64,000 bases of DNA from an uncultured Acidobacteriia bacterium (GTDB taxonomy: Bacteria > Acidobacteriota > Terriglobia > Bryobacterales > Bryobacteraceae). Below, piece after piece: positions 43,857-53,239 of this stretch; the stretch's first letter is position 1; the number at the start of each line of letters is the position of its first letter. The translations under genes were made by a program, and so were the position numbers. Location: contig CAIQWJ010000020.1 of NCBI GenBank assembly GCA_903875575.1, positions 62,001 through 126,000 on the forward strand, read 5' to 3'. The notes below the pieces were generated by a model, which was given only the letters and a program-made list of their open reading frames with translations, was not told the DNA's origin and made no database searches.

Positions 43857-45182
43857 CTATTTCTTCGCCGCGAAGATCGCCAGATCCACCGCGTCCGCCA
43901 TCACCTGATAACCGGCGTCGCTCGGGTGCAGATTGTCGCCGGAATGCATATCGGCCCGGAAGTGCTTCGGGTCTTTCGGGTCGCGCACGGCGGCGTCGAA
44001 ATCAACAACCGCATCGAAGACTCCGCTGTTGCGAATGAAATCATTCTCCGCCTCGCGCATGGCTTCGCCGGCATCCGAGTAGTATCCGGCACCGGCATAG
44101 GGAGTCAGCGTGCAGCCAACAACCTTCATGCCCCGCGTGTGGGCGCGTTCCGCGATCTGTCGCAGCGCGGTAATCAGATCGGCTGAAGTGAGGCCCGTAT
44201 TCACGCGGGTCTGGTTGCCGATATCGTTAATGCCCTCCAGAATCATCAGCCATTTAGCCCCGGCCTGGATCAGCACATCGTGATCGAGGCGCGCCACCGC
44301 GGCGACCCCGGAGCCATCCATCAGGATTCGGTTGCCCGAAATGCCTTCGTTCACAACGGCGACGTTCGCTGTCGCCTTGTTGGCCTGCAGGCGAGCGGCA
44401 AGGCGCGCAGGCCACATGCGGTCAGCATTGGCAGTGGAGGCGGCACCGTCAGTAATGGAATCGCCAAGGGTGACGATAGCTGCGGCATCTGCCGGAGCCA
44501 TCACGTCGATGGCTGAGATCCAATAATAAGCCGTAGTGGTTATGGGTTCGGCGATTGCCGCCTGGCTGGTAAAATCACCATCGCCGGAGATATAAGTTGT
44601 GTGCAGGCCCAGGGAGTGAGTGGCGAGCGGCCCGGTAGATGTGGGGAAATACAGGCTCACCGCGAGATCGGAAAGCGGAACGAATTCGAGGTCAACGGGA
44701 TCCGTGATCACCGTCTGGCCGGGAATCATTCGAAAAGTCCTGCTGCCACCAACCGTGAGGGTGCGGTCGCTTGCGGGAACGATCGCCGAATCTTTCTCGC
44801 GCAGCGCAACATGGGCAGAACCTACATCTACCGCCGTCCCGCCAAACGGATTCGTCAGCTGCAGGCGCAGCCGTTTACCCCCCAGACTGGTGTGAACCAC
44901 CATGCGGACTGTCTGGTTGTTGAAAGCCTGCGGCGCGCGCGGCCGCGCCGGAGTGGCGGGCGCGGCGGGCTTTGGCGATGCTGGCGCAGGGGCAGTTTGT
45001 GCCGTGGGTGCTGACGCTTGTGGCGCGGGCGGAGCCGGTGCGCGATAGATCTGGGCCGCCGTCGCCCAGGTAGCCACCCAATGGTCGCTCTGCGCCAGGC
45101 CCGGCTGCGCCAGCGCCAGGCCGAACGCCAATGCCAAAATTCCAGCCGAAACCACTCCCTTGAAACGATGCGTTGTCTGCAT
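43857..45182 (-). CDS. Secreted SGNH/GDSL hydrolase
   Basis: The ATG at 45182 gives a 441-residue protein with a signal peptide, a Pro/Ala-rich linker (about 45-95), a beta-sandwich-like N-part and an SGNH hydrolase domain (about 245-440). The block I Ser is in GDSITDG, the oxyanion Gly/Asn in NEGISGNR and EGINDIG, and the catalytic Asp/His in DNLHPSDAG. It cleaves an ester, probably on a polysaccharide or lipid outside the cytoplasm; the substrate is not known. It is convergent with the VWFA gene. Confidence 0.87.
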   Translation of the reverse strand: MQTTHRFKGVVSAGILALAFGLALAQPGLAQSDHWVATWATAAQIYRAPAPPAPQASAPTAQTAPAPASPKPAAPATPARPRAPQAFNNQTVRMVVHTSLGGKRLRLQLTNPFGGTAVDVGSAHVALREKDSAIVPASDRTLTVGGSRTFRMIPGQTVITDPVDLEFVPLSDLAVSLYFPTSTGPLATHSLGLHTTYISGDGDFTSQAAIAEPITTTAYYWISAIDVMAPADAAAIVTLGDSITDGAASTANADRMWPARLAARLQANKATANVAVVNEGISGNRILMDGSGVAAVARLDHDVLIQAGAKWLMILEGINDIGNQTRVNTGLTSADLITALRQIAERAHTRGMKVVGCTLTPYAGAGYYSDAGEAMREAENDFIRNSGVFDAVVDFDAAVRDPKDPKHFRADMHSGDNLHPSDAGYQVMADAVDLAIFAAKK

Positions 45183-45317
45183 AAACCTCTGTCCTCTGTC
45201 TTCGTCCATTGGCTCTCACAGAAGGAGCCCAGTTCATGATTCTATACGAAGCCAATGGACCAACCATTTCAACGGTTTCCGCGCGAAATGGACGGCTCTT
45301 CGCGCGATGCGTTGCGA

Positions 45318-45323
45318 TACATT
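45318..45323 (+). promoter_or_regulatory. -10-like box within the lutA start region
   Basis: TACATT ends 5 nt before the TTG at 45329. It competes with an upstream start (ATG 45236 with AAGGAG at 45222-45227) for the true translation start of lutA. Confidence 0.3.
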
Positions 45324-45328
45324 GGAGT

Positions 45329-46081
45329 TTGCGCATTTCTCTATTCATCACCTGCTACAACGACGTGCTCTTCCCGAAAACCGGGCAGGCCGTGGTTACC
45401 GTTCTGGAGCGGCTCGGGCACACGGTTGAGTTTCGGCCCACACAAACCTGTTGCGGCCAGATGCACTACAACAGCGGCTACCATATGGACGCGTTGCCCT
45501 TAATGGAGAAGTTCCTCGAAGATTTTCACGATGCCGAAGTGATCTGCATTCCTTCCGCTTCCTGCGTCTCCACCATTCGCGATCATTACCCGGTTATGGC
45601 CGAAAAGTCGGGCAGTAAGGATTTGATTCGCCAGGTGAATGAAATCCTGCCCCGGGTTTTTGAATTCTCCGAACTCCTCATTGACAAGCTGGGTGTGGAA
45701 GATACAGGCGCTTATTTTCCCCATGTGGTAACGCTGCACTGTTCCTGCCACTCGTTGCGGTCGCTTGGCGTAGGTGATAAGCCGGAACGACTTCTCCGAA
45801 ATGTGAAGGGGCTGACCTTCGTGCCGCTGGAAGACTATGACCAGTGCTGTGGTTTCGGCGGCACGTTTGCGGTGAAGAATGCGGAAGTTTCCTCCGCCAT
45901 GGCTGCCGACAAAGTGAAGTGCATCCTGAACACGAAGGCCGAAGTCTGCGCGGCGCTGGACAATTCCTGCCTGATGCAGATTGGCGGCACTCTGGGCCGG
46001 GATCATGCAGTGACCTGCACCATGCACCTCGCCGAAATTCTCGCTTCCACACAGTCCGCAAACGGGGGCACACTCGCTTGA
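45329..46081 (+). CDS. lutA: Lactate utilization protein A (Fe-S oxidoreductase subunit)
   Basis: LutA is the CCG-domain subunit of the lactate oxidation complex and binds Fe-S clusters through two CCG motifs, TCCGQMH and CCGFGGTF. With the TTG at 45329 the protein is 250 residues and begins MRISLFITCYND, matching family N-termini. An ATG at 45236 has a strong AAGGAG site and would add 31 residues unlike any LutA; it may instead mark a real upstream start or a short extra peptide. The three lut genes are overlapped: TTGA into lutB and GTGA into lutC. Confidence 0.88.
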   Translation: MRISLFITCYNDVLFPKTGQAVVTVLERLGHTVEFRPTQTCCGQMHYNSGYHMDALPLMEKFLEDFHDAEVICIPSASCVSTIRDHYPVMAEKSGSKDLIRQVNEILPRVFEFSELLIDKLGVEDTGAYFPHVVTLHCSCHSLRSLGVGDKPERLLRNVKGLTFVPLEDYDQCCGFGGTFAVKNAEVSSAMAADKVKCILNTKAEVCAALDNSCLMQIGGTLGRDHAVTCTMHLAEILASTQSANGGTLA

Positions 46082-47550
46082 GCATCCGCGTTGGTGAAGC
46101 TGCCGAAGCACCGAGTTTCGCGGTTGCCTCAAAGGAACTGCTGAAGAACGACCAGCTTCGCCGTAACGTTCGCAACGCGACCGGCATCATCCGCGGCAAA
46201 CGTGCCAACGTAGTGGGCGAGACGCCGGACTGGCAGCAACTGCGCGATGCGGGCCACGCGATCAAAGAACACACCCTTCGGCATCTGGGTGACTACCTGG
46301 CGCGCTTTGAAGAGAACTGCATCCGCGCCGGCGGTAAAGTCCATTGGGCACGCGATGCGGATGAAGCCAATGCCATCTCAATAGAGCTGATTCACCGATA
46401 CACTCCGGATGGCAAACGCGCCGAAGTCATCAAGGTCAAGTCGATGACCACCGATGAGATCGGGATGAACAAGGCTCTGGTCACTGCAGGCATTACGCCG
46501 TATGAAACCGATCTCGCAGACCTGATCGTGCAACTCGGTGACGACAAACCGTCGCACATCGTGGTCCCCGCTCTTCACCGCAACCGGATGGAGATTCGGG
46601 AGCTCTTCATGCGGACCATGAAGCTGGACGAACTCGGCACAAGTCCGGAAGATATCGCCGGTGCAGCCAGGGTTTATCTTCGCGAGAAATTCCTCAGGGT
46701 ACCAATTGCCATCAGCGGTGCAAACTTCGCCGTCGCGGAAACCGGTTCCGTCTGCGTGGTGGAATCGGAAGGCAACGGCCGCATGTGCGTCTCGCTGCCG
46801 CGTGTCCTGATCAGTGTGGTCGGGATCGAGAAGATCATTCCCACATTTCAGGATCTGGAAGTCTTCCTGCAATTGCTGTCGCGGTCTGCCACCGGCGAAC
46901 GCATGAACCCGTACAACTCCATCTGGACCGGTGTCGTTCCCGGCGATGGACCGCGCGAGTTTCACGTCATCCTGCTGGACAACGGTCGCACAAAAGTTTT
47001 GGCGGATTCGGCGTCGAGCGAAACGCTCGACTGCATCCGCTGCGGTGCCTGCCTGAACGCGTGCCCCGTTTACCGCCAGACCGGCGGGCACGCCTATGGC
47101 TCCATTTATGCGGGTCCGATTGGCGCCATTCTGACCCCGCAGTTACAGTCGATGGAGCATTCGACAAGCCTCCCTTACGCATCATCGCTGTGCGGTGCCT
47201 GCTATGAAGTTTGCCCGGTGAAGATCAATATTCCGGAGATTCTGATCCATCTGCGCGAAAAGATTGTGGATGGCCAGGATCACCACGGCGGCATGGGCAC
47301 CGATTTCGCGGAGAAGGCAGGCATGAAGGTCGCAGCCTGGGCAATGTCGGATGCGGCCAATCTCTCGACTGTGCGGGCGGCGGGACGGCTGGCGCAGATT
47401 CCTTTCGCTCGTAACGGCGTCATCCATAGCCTGCCCGGAATGCTGGGCCAGTGGACCAACACCCGGGACATGCCTGCCATACCGGCGGAATCGTTCCGGC
47501 AGTGGTGGGCCAGGCGACGGCAGAACGTGGTACCAGGAGGCACGAAGTGA
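46078..47550 (+). CDS. lutB: Lactate utilization protein B (4Fe-4S, LUD domain)
   Basis: A 490-residue protein starting at TTG 46078 inside the lutA stop. The LUD/DUF162 part (about 20-310) is followed by two ferredoxin-type clusters, CIRCGACLNACP and CGACYEVCP, that transfer electrons, and a C-terminal DUF3390-like stretch. It is the larger partner in lactate oxidation to pyruvate, feeding electrons to the quinone pool. The long ORF that starts at 45844 is not the real start. Confidence 0.92.
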   Translation: MSIRVGEAAEAPSFAVASKELLKNDQLRRNVRNATGIIRGKRANVVGETPDWQQLRDAGHAIKEHTLRHLGDYLARFEENCIRAGGKVHWARDADEANAISIELIHRYTPDGKRAEVIKVKSMTTDEIGMNKALVTAGITPYETDLADLIVQLGDDKPSHIVVPALHRNRMEIRELFMRTMKLDELGTSPEDIAGAARVYLREKFLRVPIAISGANFAVAETGSVCVVESEGNGRMCVSLPRVLISVVGIEKIIPTFQDLEVFLQLLSRSATGERMNPYNSIWTGVVPGDGPREFHVILLDNGRTKVLADSASSETLDCIRCGACLNACPVYRQTGGHAYGSIYAGPIGAILTPQLQSMEHSTSLPYASSLCGACYEVCPVKINIPEILIHLREKIVDGQDHHGGMGTDFAEKAGMKVAAWAMSDAANLSTVRAAGRLAQIPFARNGVIHSLPGMLGQWTNTRDMPAIPAESFRQWWARRRQNVVPGGTK

Positions 47551-48224
47551 TCAGTGACTCCACGGCGCGTGCCGATATTCTGCTCAAGATCCGGTTGGCG
47601 GCCGGCAGCCATTCCGACGCGCTCGAAACCGAATACGCGGCACTTCCACGCACCTACCGGCAACAAGGTACGTCCGACCGGGCGGCTGTGCTGACCATGT
47701 TCACGAATCGACTGCGCGATTACGATGCCGGTGTGTATCGTTGCAACGCAGCGGAGATTGCGGAGACTGTGGCGGCTGCGATGGACGCACGTGGCAAGAC
47801 GAGCCTGCTCAGGACCGGGAAACTCCCGCAGGAATGGCTTCCCGCAAAATTCCGCTTCTTCGCTTCGGATGTCAGGAATGCCAACCCTTCACGCGATGAC
47901 CTGGCCTGGTTCGCAGAGGTCGATCAGAGTGAAGGCGTCATTACCGGGTGTTTCGCGGCGGTGGCGTTCACTGGAACGATCATCCTGCGCCACGAAGACG
48001 GTAATGGCAGCCGTGCGCTCACACTGATACCGGACTATCATCTGTGCGTCGTCCTGGCCGATCAGATTGTGGAGACGGTACCGGAGGGTCTGGCGCGGCT
48101 CAAGGGCTTTGAGACGATGCCGATTACCACCATCTCCGGGCCGTCGGCAACGGCCGATATTGAGATGACGCGGGTCAAAGGTGTACACGGACCGCGCTTT
48201 CTTGATGTGATTATCGTCGGGTAG
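47547..48224 (+). CDS. lutC: Lactate utilization protein C (LUD domain)
   Basis: A 225-residue LUD-domain protein (ISDSTARADILLKIRLAA start, ending with VKGVHGPRFLDVIIVG). GTG at 47547 is fixed by AGGAGG 6 nt upstream and by GTGA overlap with lutB. It is the third subunit of the lactate oxidation complex; catalytic residues of the family are not well defined. A carboxymuconolactone decarboxylase-type gene follows 6 nt later. Confidence 0.9.
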   Translation: MISDSTARADILLKIRLAAGSHSDALETEYAALPRTYRQQGTSDRAAVLTMFTNRLRDYDAGVYRCNAAEIAETVAAAMDARGKTSLLRTGKLPQEWLPAKFRFFASDVRNANPSRDDLAWFAEVDQSEGVITGCFAAVAFTGTIILRHEDGNGSRALTLIPDYHLCVVLADQIVETVPEGLARLKGFETMPITTISGPSATADIEMTRVKGVHGPRFLDVIIVG

Positions 48225-48230
48225 CAATTT

Positions 48231-48563
48231 ATGAATAACACTGATAAACAACCGACAGCAGCGGAGAAGATGTTCGGCGATTTCGCACCCAAACTGGCGG
48301 AACTCACTGACCGTGTGCTTTTCGACGACGTATGGGAACGCAGGGAGCTGTCAAAGCGAGATCGCAGCCTCATTACCGTAGCCGCACTGACTGCTACGAA
48401 CCGTCCGGACCAATTGCGATTCCATCTCGCGAAAGCGATTGAAAACGGAGTCACGGAGCAGGAACTGATCGAGACAATCACACATCTGGCTTTCTATTCC
48501 GGCTGGCCCGGTTCCGTGACGGCCATCATGATTGCCAGGGAACTATTCTCGGTGTCGAAGTAA
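48231..48563 (+). CDS. Carboxymuconolactone decarboxylase (AhpD-like) family protein
   Basis: The 110-residue helical protein has the CMD fold (FAPKLAELTDRVLFDDVW, RDRSLITVAALTA and HLAFYSGWPGS). The CxxC of peroxidase-active AhpD is absent, so it is not obviously a peroxidase. It is 6 nt after lutC and probably in the same operon. The role in lactate metabolism is unclear. It could also be a small-molecule binding protein. Confidence 0.85.
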   Translation: MNNTDKQPTAAEKMFGDFAPKLAELTDRVLFDDVWERRELSKRDRSLITVAALTATNRPDQLRFHLAKAIENGVTEQELIETITHLAFYSGWPGSVTAIMIARELFSVSK

Positions 48564-48760
48564 GAGGTCGCAGCGCAGTGATGGCAGCCGCAATCCTATA
48601 AGCCGCAGGCCTTCTTTTTACGGCGACCACAGGTCCGTGCCGACACGCCCGCGGTACGGATACGACCATGCGACAGGTACCGCACGGGGAATCCCCAACG
48701 GATCTGTCGCGTCCGGCGATTGACCCGCCCCCCGTGCCTGCGGTGCGATCATTAAGGAAC

Positions 48761-50764
48761 ATGCGTAGTCGCTTCAGGTCGCCCCGACGCCATCTTCTTG
48801 CTTTGACGATACTCCTTCTGCAGGCGTGTAACCTGTCGGCCCAAACCCCCGACGGCCCCGAGACCGTCATCCGCGCTGAAACCCGCGTCGTCCTTGTAGA
48901 CGCCGTCGTCCTCGACCGCAAACAGCAATTCGTCCGCGACCTCCGCCCGCAGGATTTCCGTCTCTGGGAAGACGGCAAAGAGCAGAAACTCACCAGCTTC
49001 TCGCTCGAAAGCGCGGGCGTTTCTCAGGAGCGTTCCAACAAACACTACATCGCTCTGTTTTTCGACAATTCCACCGGCGGACAAACCAGTCAGGTCGCCA
49101 TGCGCCGCGAAGCCAGCCATTTTGTCGACGGCTTTGCCAGCCCGGATCGCTACATGGCCGTGATCAACTACGGCCAGGGCCTTTCGATCACACAGAACTT
49201 CACCGCCGACGCGGACCGACTGCGCAAAGCGCTCAATGTGGTGCAGAGCAGTGCTGCCAGTAACGCTGGCCTGGTACGCGACGTTCCCCGCCCTACCGTC
49301 GGAGGTGCCAATAACACCACCAGCTTCGGCATGGATGTGGACACTTCCCCCTATAGAAACCTGTTGGCCTCCGTCCGTGCGCTGACAGCCTCCCTGGCAA
49401 CCATCAAAGGACGGAAGGCGCTGGTCCTGTTCACGGGCGGTGCCGCCATGACGGGCGACCTCACTCCCGACGTCAAGGCCACGATCGACGCCGCGAACAA
49501 GGCCAACGTGGCGCTCTACACCGTAGGCTCCAGCGTATCGGGCGGTGCCGACGCCATGCCCCAGGCGGCACCCAACCAGCGCCTCACCGTGGCGGACATC
49601 AGGAAAGCCATGTCCACCACTCCTGACGCCACCCTGCTGCAGGCGCTGTCGGACGGAACTGGCGGCATCGCCTACGCCACCACGAACGATCTTGCAGCGT
49701 CCCTGGGTAAAGTCGCTATTGAACAGGATCAGTACTACCTGCTCGGTTACACACCGTCGGTGGAAGCGGCCGAAGGAACATGCCATGAGTTAAACGTCAA
49801 AGTGGCGCGCAGCGATCTGGAGATCCGCGCACGGCAGGGATATTGCACCTCCAAGCCGGCGGATCCCCTCTCAGGCAAGGTGGTGGGGCAGGATCTGGAA
49901 GCGCGCGCTGCCACCGGCGCCGCAGGCAACATTACTGCGGCCATGCAATTGCCGTGGTTCTATTCACAGCCCGGCGTGGCGCAGGTCAACCTGGCCATGG
50001 AAATCAACCCGTCCGCAATGAAGTTCCACAAGGACAAGGGCAAGCTGCGCGGCGAATTCGACCTCGCCGGTGTCGCCTACCGGGCCGACAACTCCGTGGC
50101 CGCGCGCTTCAGCGATACCGTAAAGCTGGATTTCGATACTCAGCAACAGGCCGATGCCTTCCTGAAGTCCATCTATCACTACGAAAACCAATTCCGCATT
50201 GGTGCGGGCCAGTACAATTTCCGGGTCGCCTTCACCTCTCGCGACCAGAGCTTCGGCAAAGCGGAGATGCCACTGAAGATCGATCCCTGGAATGGGCAAA
50301 CGCTCTCGCTGGGCGGCCTTGCTCTCAGTCGCGATACGCACCCGAGCGCCGATATCGCGGCTGGTCTCGATGCTGCTTTACTCGAAGGACCGCGGCCGCT
50401 CGCGGCGAAGGGCAGCGAACTGGTGCCGACGGGCAACAACCACTTCCGCACTGGTGAACGGGGTTTCTTTTACACCGAGATCTACGAACCTTTGCTGGCC
50501 GCTGCAACCGACACCAATCCGGACGCGAAGTTGCCTTTGGTTGGGATGCGAATCCGCGTGCTGGACCGCGCAACTCAAGCAGCTAAAGACGATACCGGGG
50601 TGAAAGCAGCCACCAGTTTCATGCGGCCGGGGAATCCCGTGGCCCCGATGATCATGCCGCTGCCCACCGCGACCCTGCCCGCGGGTCAATACACACTCGA
50701 AGTCACCGCGATGCGGGAAACCGGGGCACCCGTTGTGCGAACCGCCGACTTCGACGTGAATTAG
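48761..50764 (+). CDS. VWFA-related secreted protein, paralogue of the 41997 gene
   Basis: From ATG 48761 (after TTAAGGA) the protein is 667 residues with a signal peptide (ending NLSAQ). The order is the same as in the 41997 protein: N-module VLVDAVVLDRKQQFVRDLRPQDFRLWEDGKEQ, VWA-like fold (LFFDN, KALVLFTGGAAM), beta-rich C-terminal modules and a terminal GQYTLEVTAMRET strand. The shared pattern of the C-terminal half suggests gene duplication, with a lut operon between the two copies. It converges on the kinase gene. Confidence 0.84.
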   Translation: MRSRFRSPRRHLLALTILLLQACNLSAQTPDGPETVIRAETRVVLVDAVVLDRKQQFVRDLRPQDFRLWEDGKEQKLTSFSLESAGVSQERSNKHYIALFFDNSTGGQTSQVAMRREASHFVDGFASPDRYMAVINYGQGLSITQNFTADADRLRKALNVVQSSAASNAGLVRDVPRPTVGGANNTTSFGMDVDTSPYRNLLASVRALTASLATIKGRKALVLFTGGAAMTGDLTPDVKATIDAANKANVALYTVGSSVSGGADAMPQAAPNQRLTVADIRKAMSTTPDATLLQALSDGTGGIAYATTNDLAASLGKVAIEQDQYYLLGYTPSVEAAEGTCHELNVKVARSDLEIRARQGYCTSKPADPLSGKVVGQDLEARAATGAAGNITAAMQLPWFYSQPGVAQVNLAMEINPSAMKFHKDKGKLRGEFDLAGVAYRADNSVAARFSDTVKLDFDTQQQADAFLKSIYHYENQFRIGAGQYNFRVAFTSRDQSFGKAEMPLKIDPWNGQTLSLGGLALSRDTHPSADIAAGLDAALLEGPRPLAAKGSELVPTGNNHFRTGERGFFYTEIYEPLLAAATDTNPDAKLPLVGMRIRVLDRATQAAKDDTGVKAATSFMRPGNPVAPMIMPLPTATLPAGQYTLEVTAMRETGAPVVRTADFDVN

Positions 50765-50773
50765 CCTTCGCGG

Positions 50774-53119
50774 CTATTCCAGTTGCATCTTCTTGAGCAG
50801 GGCATGATACCGTTCGTCCTCGCGGAGCGCATCGAAGATCGGATTCGACTTGAGTCCCAGAATGTTGGGATCGCGGTCGTGAATCGCCTGATCCAGATGT
50901 TTAAACGCCGCGTCGTGGTCGCCCAGCGCCGTGCAGATGTACGCGATACTCACCGGAGAAATATATTCATGAGTTGCACGCTGCAGAATCGCCGCCAGCA
51001 TTTCGCGCGCCTTCGCGCGATGCCCCGCAGCCGCCTGCGTCATTGCTTCCAGGGAATCCACGAACTTGCTGTTGACGTCGGCCGCGCGCGCCTTTTCGTA
51101 ACATTCCAGAGCTTCCTTGAAGTGGCAGGTCTGCATATAGACCGGCCCCATCATGGCGTGCGCCAGATAATACTGCGGATTCATATCCAGCACCTTACGG
51201 AACTGCGCGATCGAGTGATCAAAGTTGCGCTGTACATAGTACAGGAAGCCGAGATGCACGCGGAAGAGAATCGACAGCGGATCGAGCGAGAGCGCATTCT
51301 GCACTTCCGCCACGGCTTCATCAATCCGGCCCACCGGGCGCAGGAAATAGAACGCGTGAACATCGCGCGCACCGGGCGAGGCGCCGTTGAGCTCAATGGA
51401 GCGCATCATTTCGCGTTCGGCACCGGGCCAATCCCAGTCGTAGAGCGCCAGGATCACTCCGAGCGTGGCATGCGCGTCGGCAACCGATTCATCCAGTTCG
51501 ATGGCACGCCGAACTGCGGCCTTCGCCTTTGGCATGGCCTCTTTCGGCGCCACAAAGCCAAGGAAGCCTTCCGAATACCAGCAATACGCCAAACCATCAT
51601 GCGCCGGAGCGTAACGCGGATCAAGCCTTATCGCCTCTTCAAACAGGTGCTTGCTCGCGTCCAGACCCTCGCGGGTCATCTTGTACAGTTCGTATCGGCC
51701 TCGCAAGTAGAGATCGTAGGCTTCCAGGTTCTCCGTGTAGCGCTTGACAGTGGGAACCCCGGCCGCGACTTCGCCTCCCTCGCCAGCCAGCTGAACTTTC
51801 AGCTTGGCCACGATCGCCGCTGAAATCTCGTCCTGGATCTCGAACACATCCGTCATTTCCCGGTCATAGCGTTCGGACCACAGGTTATTCCCATCCGCCA
51901 CGCCAATCAGTTGCACGCTGATACGGACGCGATTCCCGGATTTTCGGACGCTGCCTTCCAGCACGCTGGCCACGCTCAGCGCCTCGCCGATCTTGCGGAC
52001 ATCCTCCTGTGCGCCGCGAAAGACGAACGCGGAAGTTCGTGCGGTCACTCGCAGGTTGGGGATCCGTGTGAGGGCATTAATGATTTCCTCCGCCAACCCG
52101 TCACTGAAGTACTCATTCTCCTTATCGGAACTCAGATTCAGAAACGGCAATACCGCGATGGACGGCAGCGCCTTCGAAACCGGCTTCTTCCACATGCCGG
52201 ACTGCGCCTGCAGAATGCCGGAGCGGCTGGCAAAATAGATCTGCTCGAGCGCGGCCTTCACGTCGGTCAACGACTGAAACCGCTGGTCCGGATCCTTGCG
52301 CAGGCACTTTAGAATCACGTCGCGCAGATCTTCCGGGGCGTCCGGGCCGTCAGGAAAAGGTTTGGGATCGTCCCGCAGAATCGCAGTGAGGGTTTCAAGG
52401 CCGGTCTTCCCGTGGAATGCCTTCTGTCGGGTCAGTAGTTCGTAAAACACTGAGCCATACGAGAATATGTCCGAGCGCGCGTCCACCTTGCCACCCTGCG
52501 CCTGCTCGGGTGACATGTAAGACAGCGTCCCAATGATTGCACCTTCCATGGTGCGCGGCGAAGACCCCATCGCGCCTGGCGAGGTGATGGAAACCGTGGC
52601 GTCAGAATCGCCGAGATCGATCGCTCCGGAACTGGAACTCTCTGGACCGCCGGCCAGCTTGGCGAGGCCGAAATCGAGCACCTTTGCCAATCCTTCCGGC
52701 GTCACCATCACGTTGGCTGGCTTGAGGTCGCGATGAACGATGCCAATACCATGTGCCGCAGCCAGAGCATCCGCAATCTGGATGGCATACTTGAGGGCGT
52801 CCACCGTGGGCAATTTGCCCGCCAAAATCATGTCTCCCAAGGTCTGGCCGCGGACGAATTCCATGACAATGCAGTCACCAGAATCGGTGCCAACAATATC
52901 GTGGATCGTGATGATATTGGGATGGTTAAGCGACGACGCCGCTCGTGCTTCCTGGAGAAACCGTGCCCGTCTGTCGGATGATTCGCCCGACACCGGAATC
53001 AGAACTTTGATCGCAACAAAGCGGCCGAGTTGGGTATCTTTGGCCTTGTAGACCATGCCCATCCCGCCCTCCCCGAGCTTTTCGAGGACCTCATAATGCG
53101 AAATGGTAGTTCCGACCAT
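50774..53119 (-). CDS. Ser/Thr protein kinase with TolB-like and TPR regions
   Basis: A 781-residue protein. Residues 8-275 are a Hanks-type kinase: P-loop GEGGMG (16-21), ATP-binding Lys38, catalytic HRDLKPAN with Asp131, and DFG around 149. A FlgO/TolB-like domain follows (IAVLPFLNLSSDKENEYFSDGLAEEI, about 310-440), then seven or so TPR-like repeats to the end. I saw no transmembrane helix. This arrangement is common in Acidobacteriota and suggests a signalling or scaffold protein; substrates are unknown. Confidence 0.92.
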   Translation of the reverse strand: MVGTTISHYEVLEKLGEGGMGMVYKAKDTQLGRFVAIKVLIPVSGESSDRRARFLQEARAASSLNHPNIITIHDIVGTDSGDCIVMEFVRGQTLGDMILAGKLPTVDALKYAIQIADALAAAHGIGIVHRDLKPANVMVTPEGLAKVLDFGLAKLAGGPESSSSGAIDLGDSDATVSITSPGAMGSSPRTMEGAIIGTLSYMSPEQAQGGKVDARSDIFSYGSVFYELLTRQKAFHGKTGLETLTAILRDDPKPFPDGPDAPEDLRDVILKCLRKDPDQRFQSLTDVKAALEQIYFASRSGILQAQSGMWKKPVSKALPSIAVLPFLNLSSDKENEYFSDGLAEEIINALTRIPNLRVTARTSAFVFRGAQEDVRKIGEALSVASVLEGSVRKSGNRVRISVQLIGVADGNNLWSERYDREMTDVFEIQDEISAAIVAKLKVQLAGEGGEVAAGVPTVKRYTENLEAYDLYLRGRYELYKMTREGLDASKHLFEEAIRLDPRYAPAHDGLAYCWYSEGFLGFVAPKEAMPKAKAAVRRAIELDESVADAHATLGVILALYDWDWPGAEREMMRSIELNGASPGARDVHAFYFLRPVGRIDEAVAEVQNALSLDPLSILFRVHLGFLYYVQRNFDHSIAQFRKVLDMNPQYYLAHAMMGPVYMQTCHFKEALECYEKARAADVNSKFVDSLEAMTQAAAGHRAKAREMLAAILQRATHEYISPVSIAYICTALGDHDAAFKHLDQAIHDRDPNILGLKSNPIFDALREDERYHALLKKMQLE

Positions 53120-53130
53120 AGAGTCAGGGG

Positions 53131-53136
53131 AATATA
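53131..53136 (-). promoter_or_regulatory. -10-like box of the kinase gene
   Basis: TATATT on the minus strand lies 11 nt before the ATG at 53119. A transcript would have a leader of about 4 nt. Confidence 0.3.
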
Positions 53137-53239
53137 CGAGTTTGGCACACCGTATCCGCTGGAGCAGACACAGGCCAATTCAGCGTCTCGCGCGTTTCCA
53201 ATGGTGCCAGTACAGGTAGTACTTTAATCCGGTGGGCCG

